42,137 nt of DNA from a virus: positions 1 to 42,137 of IMG/VR virus record IMGVR_UViG_3300044691_000200. One strand, 5' to 3'. Below the pieces are notes generated by a model. It saw only the letters and a list, made by a program, of their open reading frames with translations. It did not search any database and was not told the DNA's origin. Positions within the stretch are counted from its first letter, which is position 1, and each line of letters begins with the position of its first letter. Both the position numbers and the translations under genes were made by a program. This document shows, in pieces, positions 7,601-14,720 of the stretch.

Positions 7601-8016
7601 TGGCTCGGTTGGATAGAAGAATCTGGTTCGATCCGGCTTGGCGAGCGCTCACGAATCAGCAGCAACTGTTCATCATGATGTGCATGCTATTCGGCCAGTC
7701 GGGGGCGATTACCGACGCGCGACTGATGCGTAAAACGGGATGGTCGCTCGAATGGATTACTGCGCGCCGGCTCGAGATGATCGGCAGTCCCTTCGAACGC
7801 TATCTCGCCGGGAACCCGAAGCGACGAAAAGTGTCCAAGACAATCTCGGCCTTCGTGTTCGCGCGCGACAACTTCAACTGTGTCGTGTGCGGCGACACAG
7901 AGAACCTTACGGTCGATCACATTCATCCCGTCAGTCGCGGTGGCAGCGATGACCTCGAAAATTTGCAGACCCTGTGTAAGTCGTGCAACTCCCGCAAAGG
8001 AAATCGAATTGCCTAA
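7600..8016 (+). CDS. HNH endonuclease with N-terminal replication-protein-like wHTH segment
   Basis: This encodes 138 residues. The C-terminal half is a compact HNH nuclease: FARDNFNCVVCG, VDHIHPVSRGG, NLQTLCKSCNSRKG. The N-terminal 70 residues (IWFDPAWRALTNQQQLFIMM and onward) instead look like the start of actinophage replication-initiation wHTH proteins, including the one encoded next. It may be a homing-type nuclease that captured the front of a neighbouring gene. It starts at the previous TGA (TGATG) and overlaps the next gene by 8 bases. Confidence 0.8.
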   Translation: MARLDRRIWFDPAWRALTNQQQLFIMMCMLFGQSGAITDARLMRKTGWSLEWITARRLEMIGSPFERYLAGNPKRRKVSKTISAFVFARDNFNCVVCGDTENLTVDHIHPVSRGGSDDLENLQTLCKSCNSRKGNRIA

Positions 8017-8665
8017 GGAATATGGCCAACTCCGTCATGACATCTGGTCAGACGATGACTGGCTCAATCTCACCGTGGCCGCCCAGCACCTCTATATGAC
8101 GCTGCTTGCGGACGCCGGCCTGAGTTATTGCGGAGTCGCGGATTGGCGTCCCGGAAAGATCGCGCAGCGCGCTACCGAGAATCCAACTACGGCCACAATT
8201 CTCGCCGCTCAGGAGTTATCGTATGCGTTCTTCATCGTGGTTGACGAGGACAGCGAAGAGGTTCTCATCCGTTCATACCTGAGGCACGATCCGATCCTCA
8301 AGAACCCCCGCCTGGCCGTAACAATGTCGAAAGAATACGGCACGATCGGTTCACGCAAGATCCGCGCCGCTCTTGTGCACGAGCTGACTCGTCTTAGGAA
8401 AGAAAACCCTGACTGGCCCGCATGGGAAAAACCCTCGGTCAAGACAATTCTTCGCCAGACATCAGTGAATCCGCGAGAGATGGTTACCGACCTTACCCAA
8501 GCGGTAGAGATGTTTTTACCCAGCGATAAAGGGAACGGCGATGTCGCGCTTACCAGCGGCCTACAACAGCAACGTGTAACTACAACACCAACAGCAACAT
8601 CTTCTAAAGAAGATGCGGCCTCGCGGAAGAAGAGTTATCCACACCCTGTCAAGGCGGTGTCGTGA
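8009..8665 (+). CDS. Replication-initiation-type winged-helix protein
   Basis: This encodes 218 residues from TTG at 8009, chosen because AAAGGA at 7997-8002 is well spaced and the protein then begins LPKEYGQLRHDIWSDDDW, as homologues do. The N-terminal domain (LTVAAQHLYMTLLADAGLS, ELSYAFFIVVDEDSEEVLIRSYLRHD) matches phage replisome-organiser proteins that bind the origin and load helicase. A helical stretch follows, then a polar, basic tail. No dedicated helicase, primase or polymerase is visible, so the host replisome is probably used. Confidence 0.75.
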   Translation: MPKEYGQLRHDIWSDDDWLNLTVAAQHLYMTLLADAGLSYCGVADWRPGKIAQRATENPTTATILAAQELSYAFFIVVDEDSEEVLIRSYLRHDPILKNPRLAVTMSKEYGTIGSRKIRAALVHELTRLRKENPDWPAWEKPSVKTILRQTSVNPREMVTDLTQAVEMFLPSDKGNGDVALTSGLQQQRVTTTPTATSSKEDAASRKKSYPHPVKAVS

Positions 8666-8712
8666 TGCGTTGTTCAAGGATTTCGGTTTGCGATGAATCG
8701 GCGGTGGCCTGA
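8665..8712 (+). CDS. Possible 15-residue coupling minigene
   Basis: This tiny frame begins at ATG in a TGATG overlap with the replication gene and ends in a TGATG overlap with the gene at 8712. It exactly bridges the two neighbours, so ribosomes could pass through by termination-reinitiation. It may be chance; the peptide has no recognisable features. Confidence 0.3.
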   Translation: MRCSRISVCDESAVA

Positions 8713-8966
8713 TGCCTAAGCGAATCCCGGTCTATTTCATGGCTCGCCCTGTCTCGTCTCGAGGGGTTGAGTGTTTCGCCTTCCAGTGGATTGGTCAGCC
8801 GTTGTCGTCATGCGATAACTGCGGGCACCCATTCTGGGAGCACACTCACGAAGTCACGCAGGCGCCCGGCAAGGGGCTAGGCCACTACCTGCACAAGGTC
8901 ATTCGGCAGGAAATGCGTGACGCGGTTGAACGTAAATGGGGAACGTCCGGCGAGGTGCGCTCGTGA
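8712..8966 (+). CDS. Hypothetical protein with CxxCxH knuckle
   Basis: This encodes 84 residues. After a beta-type N-terminus it carries CDNCGHPFWEHTHE, two cysteines and three histidines that could bind zinc, then a charged helix (HKVIRQEMRDAVERKWG). Small proteins with this CDNCGHPFWEH pattern occur in actinophage early operons; the function is unknown. Confidence 0.7.
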   Translation: MPKRIPVYFMARPVSSRGVECFAFQWIGQPLSSCDNCGHPFWEHTHEVTQAPGKGLGHYLHKVIRQEMRDAVERKWGTSGEVRS

Positions 8967-9163
8967 GCGATTGGCTGAACCTCGACGGGATGTGGCGTTG
9001 CCCGTGGTGCGGCAAGCGTTACAAGAAGCCTTCCGTGTCCGGGTGGGAGCAGCAGAACTTGACCACGAAGGTCTACATGCCGATGTGCAACAGGTGCGCC
9101 ACCTACAGACTAAACAACCCTTACGCCGCGCTGTTGCCAATGCGACGGGTGGTGGCATCGTGA
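8963..9163 (+). CDS. Zinc-ribbon small protein
   Basis: This encodes 66 residues from GTG at 8963, overlapping the previous stop. WRCPWCGKRYKKPS and MCNRCATYR form two CxxC pairs about 40 residues apart, typical of a zinc ribbon. It may bind nucleic acid or a host protein; there is no direct evidence for either. Confidence 0.65.
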   Translation: MSDWLNLDGMWRCPWCGKRYKKPSVSGWEQQNLTTKVYMPMCNRCATYRLNNPYAALLPMRRVVAS

Positions 9164-9369
9164 CCGCCGCATTCCGCTACAACCCCTGCGGTTGTGGCTG
9201 CGGTCTCCTGGCGCAGGGGAAGTTCTGTCGGGGCCACAACCATGTGCCCATATTCGCACCGGCCGGGATGACCCCTGAGCGGGCGTTGCAGATTGCGTGT
9301 GACGTGTTCGATGCGGCATCGCCGGTGTTGCAGTTGCGGTGGTTATCGAGGATGAGGAGAGACCTGTGA
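9160..9369 (+). CDS. Cys-rich small protein
   Basis: This encodes 69 residues from GTG at 9160. The N-terminus CGCGCGLLAQGKFCRGHNH is a compact Cys/His cluster, seen at the start of many phage small proteins. The rest (PERALQIACDVFDAASPVLQ) is helical. It is coupled to the methyltransferase gene by GTGA. The function is unknown. Confidence 0.65.
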   Translation: MTAAFRYNPCGCGCGLLAQGKFCRGHNHVPIFAPAGMTPERALQIACDVFDAASPVLQLRWLSRMRRDL

Positions 9370-9806
9370 GCCGCATCGTATCGAGCACCAACGTGTTCCT
9401 GTCATCCCAGACCGTGGAGTGGGCCACCCCTCAAGGAGTGTTCGACAAGCTCAACGATGAGTTCGGATTCACGATCGATGTCGCGGCCACCCCGACGAAT
9501 ACGAAGTGTCCGAGGTTCTACACGATAGACGACGACAGCCTTTCGCAATCATGGGATAGGGAGACTGTCTGGTGTAATCCGCCGTATGGCCCACAGCTCA
9601 CGCATTGGGTTTACAAGGCGGCTACGTCTGCCGCGACGGTGGTCATGTTGGTGCCAGCGCGGACTGATGTGAAGTGGTTCCACAACTACGTGCTCGGTCG
9701 TGCAGACATCCGGTTCATCAAGGGGCGCCTGACGTTCGGTGAAGCGAAAGACCCGGCACCGTTCCCGTGCATGCTGCTCATTTTCAGGAATGAGGGCATC
9801 GCATGA
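9366..9806 (+). CDS. DNA N6-adenine methyltransferase (phage Dam family)
   Basis: This encodes 146 residues from GTG at 9366. The family start (EWATPQGVFDKLNDEFGFTIDVAAT, read in parts) and the catalytic NPPYG at about residue 74 after VWC are diagnostic of the phage N-6-adenine methyltransferase family. Later VVMLVPARTDVKWFH and GRLTFG belong to the same family pattern. The enzyme methylates adenine in a short DNA site. It is the second methyltransferase in the operon, consistent with protection from host restriction. Confidence 0.9.
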   Translation: MSRIVSSTNVFLSSQTVEWATPQGVFDKLNDEFGFTIDVAATPTNTKCPRFYTIDDDSLSQSWDRETVWCNPPYGPQLTHWVYKAATSAATVVMLVPARTDVKWFHNYVLGRADIRFIKGRLTFGEAKDPAPFPCMLLIFRNEGIA

Positions 9807-10102
9807 CGTTCACGGTGCGTGTGGAGTTGTCAGGCCCGGAGTTGTCGCTGTTGACGGATGCTGCGGAGTCACGCCAGGAGCCGGTGTCGGCGTTGCTGCG
9901 GCGGGTAGGTCTGGCGGCGATCAGTAAGCCAGTGCGGGTGTCGGTGGCGGCGCAAACGGCGGAGGCGGTGGAGTTGTGGGATTTGGGTTGGTCGGCGTCG
10001 GAGATTGGGCGTCGTCTGGGTGTGTCGCGTGAGACGGCAACACGTCGTATTGAGGGCGCTGTTCGGCGTTCCGGGTTACCGATGGAAGGGAACAAGAAAT
10101 GA
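9803..10102 (+). CDS. Helix-turn-helix DNA-binding protein
   Basis: This encodes 99 residues. An N-terminal helical part (RVELSGPELSLLTDAAESRQ) may be a ribbon-helix-helix-like or dimerisation segment. It is followed by ELWDLGWSASEIGRRLGVSRETATRRI, a classical HTH of the resolvase/sigma-70 region 4 type. It is probably a transcription regulator of the early operon. Confidence 0.65.
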   Translation: MTFTVRVELSGPELSLLTDAAESRQEPVSALLRRVGLAAISKPVRVSVAAQTAEAVELWDLGWSASEIGRRLGVSRETATRRIEGAVRRSGLPMEGNKK

Positions 10103-10443
10103 CAGGAACACCGGAATTGTCGGAGGCGGAGAAGGTGAAAGTGGCCGCGTTCGGACTCGACCGAGCCGAGCCAACCCTGACGAGTCACGAGGCGGACGTT
10201 GCGATTGGCAAGATTCTCGATCTCGTGCCAGACGCCGAGTTGCCCGAGCACAAGGTTCGTGTCCACGGGGATGGCAGCGAGTGGGCTCAGTTTGGCGGAA
10301 TTGGGTACGGGATCGGATCAGCGAAACGCAACGGCGTCCTAGATCCATCCGTGCATCGTCGGTCAGGGATGACGGACCTTCTGCAACAGGAAGTCGTCTA
10401 CCGACTCGACCTCGCGCGCCAGGAGTCGGCGGTGTCGTCGTGA
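10099..10443 (+). CDS. Hypothetical protein
   Basis: This encodes 114 residues, acidic and mainly helical at the N-terminus, with a glycine-rich turn (FGGIGYGIGSAKRNG) in the middle and a C-terminal helix. It overlaps both neighbours by ATGA or GTGA. I do not recognise a family. Confidence 0.6.
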   Translation: MTGTPELSEAEKVKVAAFGLDRAEPTLTSHEADVAIGKILDLVPDAELPEHKVRVHGDGSEWAQFGGIGYGIGSAKRNGVLDPSVHRRSGMTDLLQQEVVYRLDLARQESAVSS

Positions 10444-10736
10444 CTGCTGTTGACCCGTCCGACCTCATCGCAGAAGCGCGGAAATGGATCGCAGGCGAGG
10501 CTTGCAGTTTTGTCGGGCCGAACCGGACTACGGAATTAGTCGAAGCATTTATCGTGGCTCTCGAATCCCAGCTTGCGGAGAACACTGAACTCCGGGCCGT
10601 CATCGAACAGGCGATGCGTGTCGAGGATCACAACCTCGATAAAGGCTTCATGTGGCAGGTCGGCAAGATGCGCGGAATCCTCGAACAGGCTCTCGCGTCG
10701 GTTGTCCCAGTGTCACCCGAGGGGCTGACCGAGTGA
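10440..10736 (+). CDS. Hypothetical helical protein
   Basis: This encodes 98 residues from GTG at 10440, overlapping the previous stop. It is helical and acidic (LIAEARKWIAGEACSF, VEAFIVALESQLAENTELRAVIEQ, read in parts), with a likely coiled coil around residues 35-60. The function is unknown. Confidence 0.6.
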   Translation: MTAVDPSDLIAEARKWIAGEACSFVGPNRTTELVEAFIVALESQLAENTELRAVIEQAMRVEDHNLDKGFMWQVGKMRGILEQALASVVPVSPEGLTE

Positions 10737-10927
10737 GTGCCCGCATGGCTCAGACTCCACCGAGCGCATACACGCCGGTTGGCATGACGGACTGTATGGC
10801 CGAGTGCAATGAGTGCCATATCGAGTGGGCGTGGGGCGCACCGGTCGAGAAGATCGAGGAATACGTCGCTGAGCACAACGTGACGTTCCACCCGGTGTCA
10901 CCCGAAAAGAAAGCAGGCACGGAATGA
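10733..10927 (+). CDS. Cys/His small protein
   Basis: This encodes 64 residues from GTG at 10733. DCMAECNECHIEWAW and a later HNVTFH supply zinc ligands (CxxxCxxCH...HxxxxH). It is one of several zinc-knuckle microproteins in this operon. The role is unknown. Confidence 0.6.
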   Translation: MSARMAQTPPSAYTPVGMTDCMAECNECHIEWAWGAPVEKIEEYVAEHNVTFHPVSPEKKAGTE

Positions 10928-11139
10928 CAACACAGCTTGAGGCTGCGGAGCAGGAGCTTTACGAGTGGGCGATCGGGCAGCGCTCGTTCATCAACGAGCA
11001 GATGAGTGTCGAAGGCGAAAGCCGTGGGGAAACCCTCGTACTCACGGCTCAACGTGATGCCGCTGAAATTCAGGCTGCATATTGGAGAGTCATGGGCCTG
11101 CGGTTACTTGGTCAGGTCGAAAAGGAAGCAGGGAACTGA
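10924..11139 (+). CDS. Hypothetical helical protein
   Basis: This encodes 71 residues, almost entirely helical and charged (TQLEAAEQELYEWAIGQ, LTAQRDAAEIQAAYWRVMG). It could be a small coiled-coil protein. It is coupled by TGATG to the next gene. I recognise no family. Confidence 0.6.
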   Translation: MTTQLEAAEQELYEWAIGQRSFINEQMSVEGESRGETLVLTAQRDAAEIQAAYWRVMGLRLLGQVEKEAGN

Positions 11140-11333
11140 TGAATAAGCCGGTCGATGTAATCTGCGGCGAGTGTGATGAGGCGGTTGGGCGCGCGTTCCC
11201 AGACAACGCGGAAGGGGTCTTCCGTGCCCACCTCGAAGCGGTCCATCCGAAGCTGTCGCGCACTCTGAAAATGACGGAAGACCCCCGATCCATTCATATT
11301 CCTTGGCCACCTAAAACGGAAGCAGGGAACTGA
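11139..11333 (+). CDS. Zinc-finger-like small protein
   Basis: This encodes 64 residues. CGECDEAVGRAF followed by VFRAHLEAVH gives a C2H2-like set of ligands (CxxC, HxxxxH). The end of its sequence (EAGN) repeats the end of the gene before it, both being followed by TGATG, so the two ends share a short duplicated segment. The function is unknown. Confidence 0.6.
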   Translation: MNKPVDVICGECDEAVGRAFPDNAEGVFRAHLEAVHPKLSRTLKMTEDPRSIHIPWPPKTEAGN

Positions 11334-11512
11334 TGAGCGACGACACCGCCACTGCACGGGTTGCATACCTTCGGTTATTGAAAGACGAATTCAATCGCGT
11401 CTGGCCTCACGGTGCAATCCGTTCTAGCGAGCCCGACGAGCGAGAGGCATTCCGTGTGGCGAAATGGAAGATCGAAGATTTGACTCAAAGGATTGAGAAG
11501 GAACTGCGATGA
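11333..11512 (+). CDS. Hypothetical small protein
   Basis: This encodes 59 residues between TGATG at the start and ATGA at the end. It is helical and charged (VAYLRLLKDEFNRVW and FRVAKWKIEDLTQRIEKEL). It fills the gap between its neighbours exactly, which supports it as a gene. Confidence 0.55.
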   Translation: MSDDTATARVAYLRLLKDEFNRVWPHGAIRSSEPDEREAFRVAKWKIEDLTQRIEKELR

Positions 11513-11742
11513 GTGAGTCGAGTGGAGCAACCCGCGAACCTGTGCGGCTGAACGTGAATCTCGACGCTGAAACGGCGACAGCGCTCAAAGGGCTGGCGGA
11601 AACTCATGGGATCTCACTGACTGAGATTGTGCGCCGTGCGATCAGCGTCTACCGCTATTTCGATACCGAGACTCGTTCCGGTCGTCGCATTCAGACAATC
11701 AACCGCAATGGCACTGATGTGAAGGAGTTGGTATTGCTATGA
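11509..11742 (+). CDS. Ribbon-helix-helix (CopG-like) DNA-binding protein
   Basis: This encodes 77 residues. VRLNVNLDAETATALKGLA is the strand and first helix, and HGISLTEIVRRAISVYRYF the second helix of an RHH fold; dimers of such proteins bind operator DNA with the paired strands. The C-terminus (GRRIQTINRNGTDVKELVL) is extra. It may control the early operon. No toxin partner is visible next to it. Confidence 0.75.
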   Translation: MSESSGATREPVRLNVNLDAETATALKGLAETHGISLTEIVRRAISVYRYFDTETRSGRRIQTINRNGTDVKELVLL

Positions 11743-12686
11743 CCGACAGTGGAGCAACCCGCGAGAAGACGGCCGCAATACGGGCACGAGCCGAAGTGGC
11801 GACCGCAGGGCCGTGGTTCCGCGAATACAATTCGGCGGTACTCGCGGGCCCGGACGAAGACTCAAGTAGTGCCGAGTGGGATGCTGCCCAGATTGCCCAT
11901 TGCGGTAAGCCTCGCGACAAGCGCGACCTGCAACGTATCAACGACGCCGATTTCATCGCTCACGCTCGTGAGGACATCCCGTACCTGCTCGGCCTGTTGG
12001 CGGCGCTTGCCCCTGAACCCGCCGAGACGGTTGCTCCCGAGAACTCAACCATCCTCGATGGCGCGACCAGCCCGGGCAACCTGTACGCGTATCCCGCTAC
12101 GCCAGAAGAGTTCGCTGCTCGCTGGAATTCATGGTCTAAGCCAGAGCGGTCGGAGTGGTTGAAGGTGCGCATTGAGCGCGATCAGTCTGCTCATGATCTC
12201 ATCGTCGGAAACATAGTCAACGACGAAGCGGCGACCCTGTTTGACATCGCGCGGCAAGCAGATGAGTACTTCGGAATGCTCGCCGAACCGGCGCGATGGT
12301 TGCGGCTGAAAGCAGAAGCTTTCCGAGATCTTGCCGTGGAACCCGTACCCGCCGACGCTAGTGAAAGTAGATCGCCTGATACTTACATTTCGTCGGAGCA
12401 ATTGAAAGCCGTACCAGCCGATGGGCTGAGCGGAGAGCGTGAACTTTCGGTCACGGGTAACGACAAGCCGTGGATACCAGTACCGGGTGAGCATGCCGTT
12501 CGCAGCGCGCAGGGCGGAACGCTGTGGAACGCACCCGACGAGCCGAAGGCGCTCGACCTCGACCCGGAACCGTGGCTTGATTCCAACGGAAATCGTTGGC
12601 ATACCCAAATGTGGGGGGACTGGACCTTCACCCCGCGCCCCGGTTACGAGCAATCAGAGTCCAAGTACCCGGGAGGGCAACGATGA
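11739..12686 (+). CDS. Hypothetical protein, probably modular and partly disordered
   Basis: This encodes 315 residues. The first 90 residues (GATREKTAAIRARAEVATAGPW ... DADFIAHAREDIPYLLGLL, read in parts) match a widespread small phage and bacterial domain seen in proteins annotated only as hypothetical. A proline-rich linker follows, then a helical part with SAHDLIVGNIV and DEYFGMLAEPARWLRLKAE, and finally a tryptophan-rich C-terminus (LDSNGNRWHTQMWGDWTF). The first residues echo the preceding gene's SGATRE. The function is unknown. Confidence 0.7.
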   Translation: MTDSGATREKTAAIRARAEVATAGPWFREYNSAVLAGPDEDSSSAEWDAAQIAHCGKPRDKRDLQRINDADFIAHAREDIPYLLGLLAALAPEPAETVAPENSTILDGATSPGNLYAYPATPEEFAARWNSWSKPERSEWLKVRIERDQSAHDLIVGNIVNDEAATLFDIARQADEYFGMLAEPARWLRLKAEAFRDLAVEPVPADASESRSPDTYISSEQLKAVPADGLSGERELSVTGNDKPWIPVPGEHAVRSAQGGTLWNAPDEPKALDLDPEPWLDSNGNRWHTQMWGDWTFTPRPGYEQSESKYPGGQR

Positions 12687-12997
12687 GCAGGCGCAGCCCG
12701 GACGAGTACATACGCGACACCCGGAGCAACAGCGAGGTCCACGCCGACATGCTCAACGCGATCCGAACCGCGCGGTGCCGGTCGACCGTCACAGCCCAAA
12801 CAGACCCGTACGTCGAACTAGGCAGCGGGCTGGTCAAGACGCGGCCGGTGTCGTTCCGTTGCACGCTGCTGGTAGGGCATGACGGGAACCATCTGGCTGA
12901 GGTTGGGACGCTCACCGAGCCTCGACAAATCGTGTTCCCCCGTGATGGGCGTGAGGATGTTCTCTCGCCTGAGATTCGACAGGAGTTGGGGCGATGA
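12683..12997 (+). CDS. Hypothetical protein
   Basis: This encodes 104 residues from ATG at 12683 (ATGA overlap). After a basic helical N-terminus it has a beta-rich segment with FRCTLLVGHDGNHLAEVG, which includes the CxxxxGHxGxH pattern found in several short phage proteins and possibly binding a metal. The function is unknown. Confidence 0.65.
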   Translation: MSRRSPDEYIRDTRSNSEVHADMLNAIRTARCRSTVTAQTDPYVELGSGLVKTRPVSFRCTLLVGHDGNHLAEVGTLTEPRQIVFPRDGREDVLSPEIRQELGR

Positions 12998-13272
12998 GCG
13001 ACACACGAGAGCCAAACGACGACGCGATGATCCTCGCTCGGGAACAAGCATGGCGTACCTTCCGTGACGCGCACCCGCGCATGAATATTCCGTACGCCCT
13101 GCCGCTATTTTTCGGCGGGTGGGACGCCGCTCGCGCATCCCAACCCGAAGCCCTGGCGGAAGCATGGGATGAAGGCGCAAGGTGGGCGGCTGTCGAGATG
13201 GGTGTTTACCCGAACGAGTCGCAGCAATGGTTGGTTCCGTCCGACAACCCGTACCGGAAGGCCACCCAATGA
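12994..13272 (+). CDS. Hypothetical protein
   Basis: This encodes 92 residues. It contains FFGGWDAARASQPEALAEAWDEGARWAA (read in parts), a pattern common in phage proteins of unknown function that pair GWDAA with AWDEG helices. It ends with DNPYRKATQ and overlaps the next gene by ATGA. Confidence 0.7.
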   Translation: MSDTREPNDDAMILAREQAWRTFRDAHPRMNIPYALPLFFGGWDAARASQPEALAEAWDEGARWAAVEMGVYPNESQQWLVPSDNPYRKATQ

Positions 13273-13550
13273 CGTGTTGTGCTCGTTGCAAACGCGGCAC
13301 CCGAGGTTTGGGCGATTTCCCGTGTGGTGATGACCAGTGCAGGTGCCACGTAAACGACTTGCATCCGTTCGCGGTGGAGATCGCAGCGGTGTACCCGAGA
13401 CTCGCGGCGCAGCATTTGCCCTCCATTGCCGTCCTGCCGCCTGCTGGGGACGTTTTGACGGCGAATACGGACGAATACTTGTCTGAAGGTCTGATAGAGG
13501 CGCACAGGGCGAAAATCGAAGATCAGTTCAGGAAGACGGAGACACCATGA
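13269..13550 (+). CDS. Cys-rich hypothetical protein
   Basis: This encodes 93 residues from ATG at 13269. The N-terminal 28 residues are a zinc knuckle (CCARCKRGTRGLGDFPCG then CRCH). The rest is helical with an acidic C-terminus. The function is unknown. Confidence 0.6.
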   Translation: MTCCARCKRGTRGLGDFPCGDDQCRCHVNDLHPFAVEIAAVYPRLAAQHLPSIAVLPPAGDVLTANTDEYLSEGLIEAHRAKIEDQFRKTETP

Positions 13551-14227
13551 ACGACGACAGCAATCACCTGTTAGATGCGGTCGATGCCCTGACGAAACCG
13601 CAGAAGCACAAAGTCATCCAAGACGGACCCCTTGGAACCGGGCTGGCTGGCCAGAAAATTGTGAAGGTCGAGCTGCCGCCGTTGCTCCTGCAACTCGATG
13701 AGGCAATCCGCGGCAGCATCGGCATTGGAGGCTCCGGGGCGTTGAAGTCTCAACGCAACATGCTCGACGCCGATGCGCTGTTCCGGTTCTCGCTGATCAG
13801 TTCGCAGATCAAGGACTGGGCACGCCAGGTGAAAGCACCCGTCACCCCTGACGCTTCTGAGACGTTGCGGGCATGGTATCTGCGGTACACCGACAAGACC
13901 GCCAACGGGGCCGGGGAACGGTTTTACGTCAAGCAGTTGCGGTCATGGAAGACGCAGATTGAGACGAAGCTCGAACCGCCTCGTGTTCGGGAGCTGCTGG
14001 ACGGGTCGAACCAGTCACAGGCGTGCCCGATCTGCGGGGCAACAGAATGGTGGAACCCTGACGACCCGAAACTTCCGTACCGTCACCCGGTGGTGATCCT
14101 GTACCGGCCGTACAAGTCAGGGTGGGTTGAGGACGCGCAGGGCATGTGTCGCGCGTGCGGTGAGGTGTGGTCTGTGCGCCAGTTGGCATGGGACATTGAG
14201 CAGGCCGCAAAGGCAGCAAACGCATGA
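13547..14227 (+). CDS. Hypothetical protein with C-terminal zinc ribbon (DUF7341-like)
   Basis: This encodes 226 residues. A helical N-terminal region (LLDAVDALTKPQKHKV, LLLQLDEAIRGSIGIGGSG) resembles a conserved actinophage protein I associate with DUF7341. The C-terminus has ACPICGATEWW and GMCRACGEVWSV, a two-CxxC zinc ribbon like those of replication or transcription factors. It may act in DNA metabolism, but this is inference. Confidence 0.7.
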   Translation: MNDDSNHLLDAVDALTKPQKHKVIQDGPLGTGLAGQKIVKVELPPLLLQLDEAIRGSIGIGGSGALKSQRNMLDADALFRFSLISSQIKDWARQVKAPVTPDASETLRAWYLRYTDKTANGAGERFYVKQLRSWKTQIETKLEPPRVRELLDGSNQSQACPICGATEWWNPDDPKLPYRHPVVILYRPYKSGWVEDAQGMCRACGEVWSVRQLAWDIEQAAKAANA

Positions 14228-14475
14228 CACGTTCGAAGCGCGGAAGGATTGCGGTCGCTGGACGGGAGTGTCACTACTGCGGCGGCCCAGCCGATACCCG
14301 CGATCACATCGTTCCGGTCAGCCGCGGAGGCACCTATGCGCAGATCAACCTTGTGCCGAGCTGCAAACGCTGCAACGAAAGTAAAGCGGACGACTGGCCG
14401 ACTTGCAATTGCGAGTATTGCCAGTACGCGATCGCGTACTTCGGGGAGTTGATCGCGCGCGAATCCAAGGGCTGA
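14224..14475 (+). CDS. HNH endonuclease
   Basis: This encodes 83 residues. CHYCGGPADTRDHIVPVSRGG and NLVPSCKRCNESKADD form a complete small HNH nuclease (DH, N and H positions with two CxxC zinc pairs). It is the last gene of the tightly packed early block; a promoter-like element and the tRNA follow. Confidence 0.85.
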   Translation: MTRSKRGRIAVAGRECHYCGGPADTRDHIVPVSRGGTYAQINLVPSCKRCNESKADDWPTCNCEYCQYAIAYFGELIARESKG

Positions 14476-14496
14476 CGACACGCCGTCCAGAGGTGC

Positions 14497-14525
14497 TTGA
14501 CTATATAGCCTCCGACCTATCTAAT
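14497..14525 (+). promoter_or_regulatory. Promoter-like element upstream of tRNA-Trp
   Basis: TTGACT at 14497-14502 and TCTAAT at 14520-14525 are 17 bases apart, close to the sigma-70 consensus and unusually good for this GC-rich genome. It lies in the first sizeable gap after the early operon and would drive the tRNA and following accessory genes. Confidence 0.6.
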
Positions 14526-14559
14526 TGGTGGTGCGTTCCTACACCCATCGAATCAGTCA

Positions 14560-14636
14560 GGTTAGGGACGTTTCCCATTTCTTCGGCTGCTCTCCCCACA
14601 CGTGTTATCGACCTAACCGGGATCGAAGCAGCCGAA
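14560..14636 (+). other. Interleaved inverted repeats (possible RNA pseudoknot)
   Basis: GGTTAGG at 14560-14566 pairs with CCTAACC at 14612-14618, and TTCGGCTGCT at 14582-14591 pairs with AGCAGCCGAA at 14627-14636. The arms alternate (A, B, A', B'), the topology of a pseudoknot or of two mutually exclusive stems. It lies between the promoter-like site and the tRNA and has no coding gene. Confidence 0.45.
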
Positions 14637-14641
14637 CACCC

Positions 14642-14716
14642 ATCGGCGTAGCTCAGTCTGGCCAGAGCGCTCGTCTCCAAAACGAGAAGTCGCAGGTTCG
14701 AATCCTGCCGCCTTTG
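14642..14716 (+). tRNA. tRNA-Trp (CCA), degenerate acceptor stem
   Basis: The D arm (GCTC/GAGC), anticodon stem CTCGT/ACGAG with loop CTCCAAA (anticodon CCA), and T arm GCAGG-TTCGAAT-CCTGC are perfect. G73, expected for Trp, is present. The acceptor stem pairs only at positions 4-7 with 66-69 and at 1-72; positions 2-71 and 3-70 mismatch. No CCA is encoded. It could be a decaying or specialised tRNA. Confidence 0.8.
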
Positions 14717-14720
14717 CCTT

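Noticed and set aside
11509-11742. Antitoxin of a toxin-antitoxin pair
   Set aside because: The RHH fold fits an antitoxin, but neither neighbour resembles a toxin; a general repressor role is as likely.
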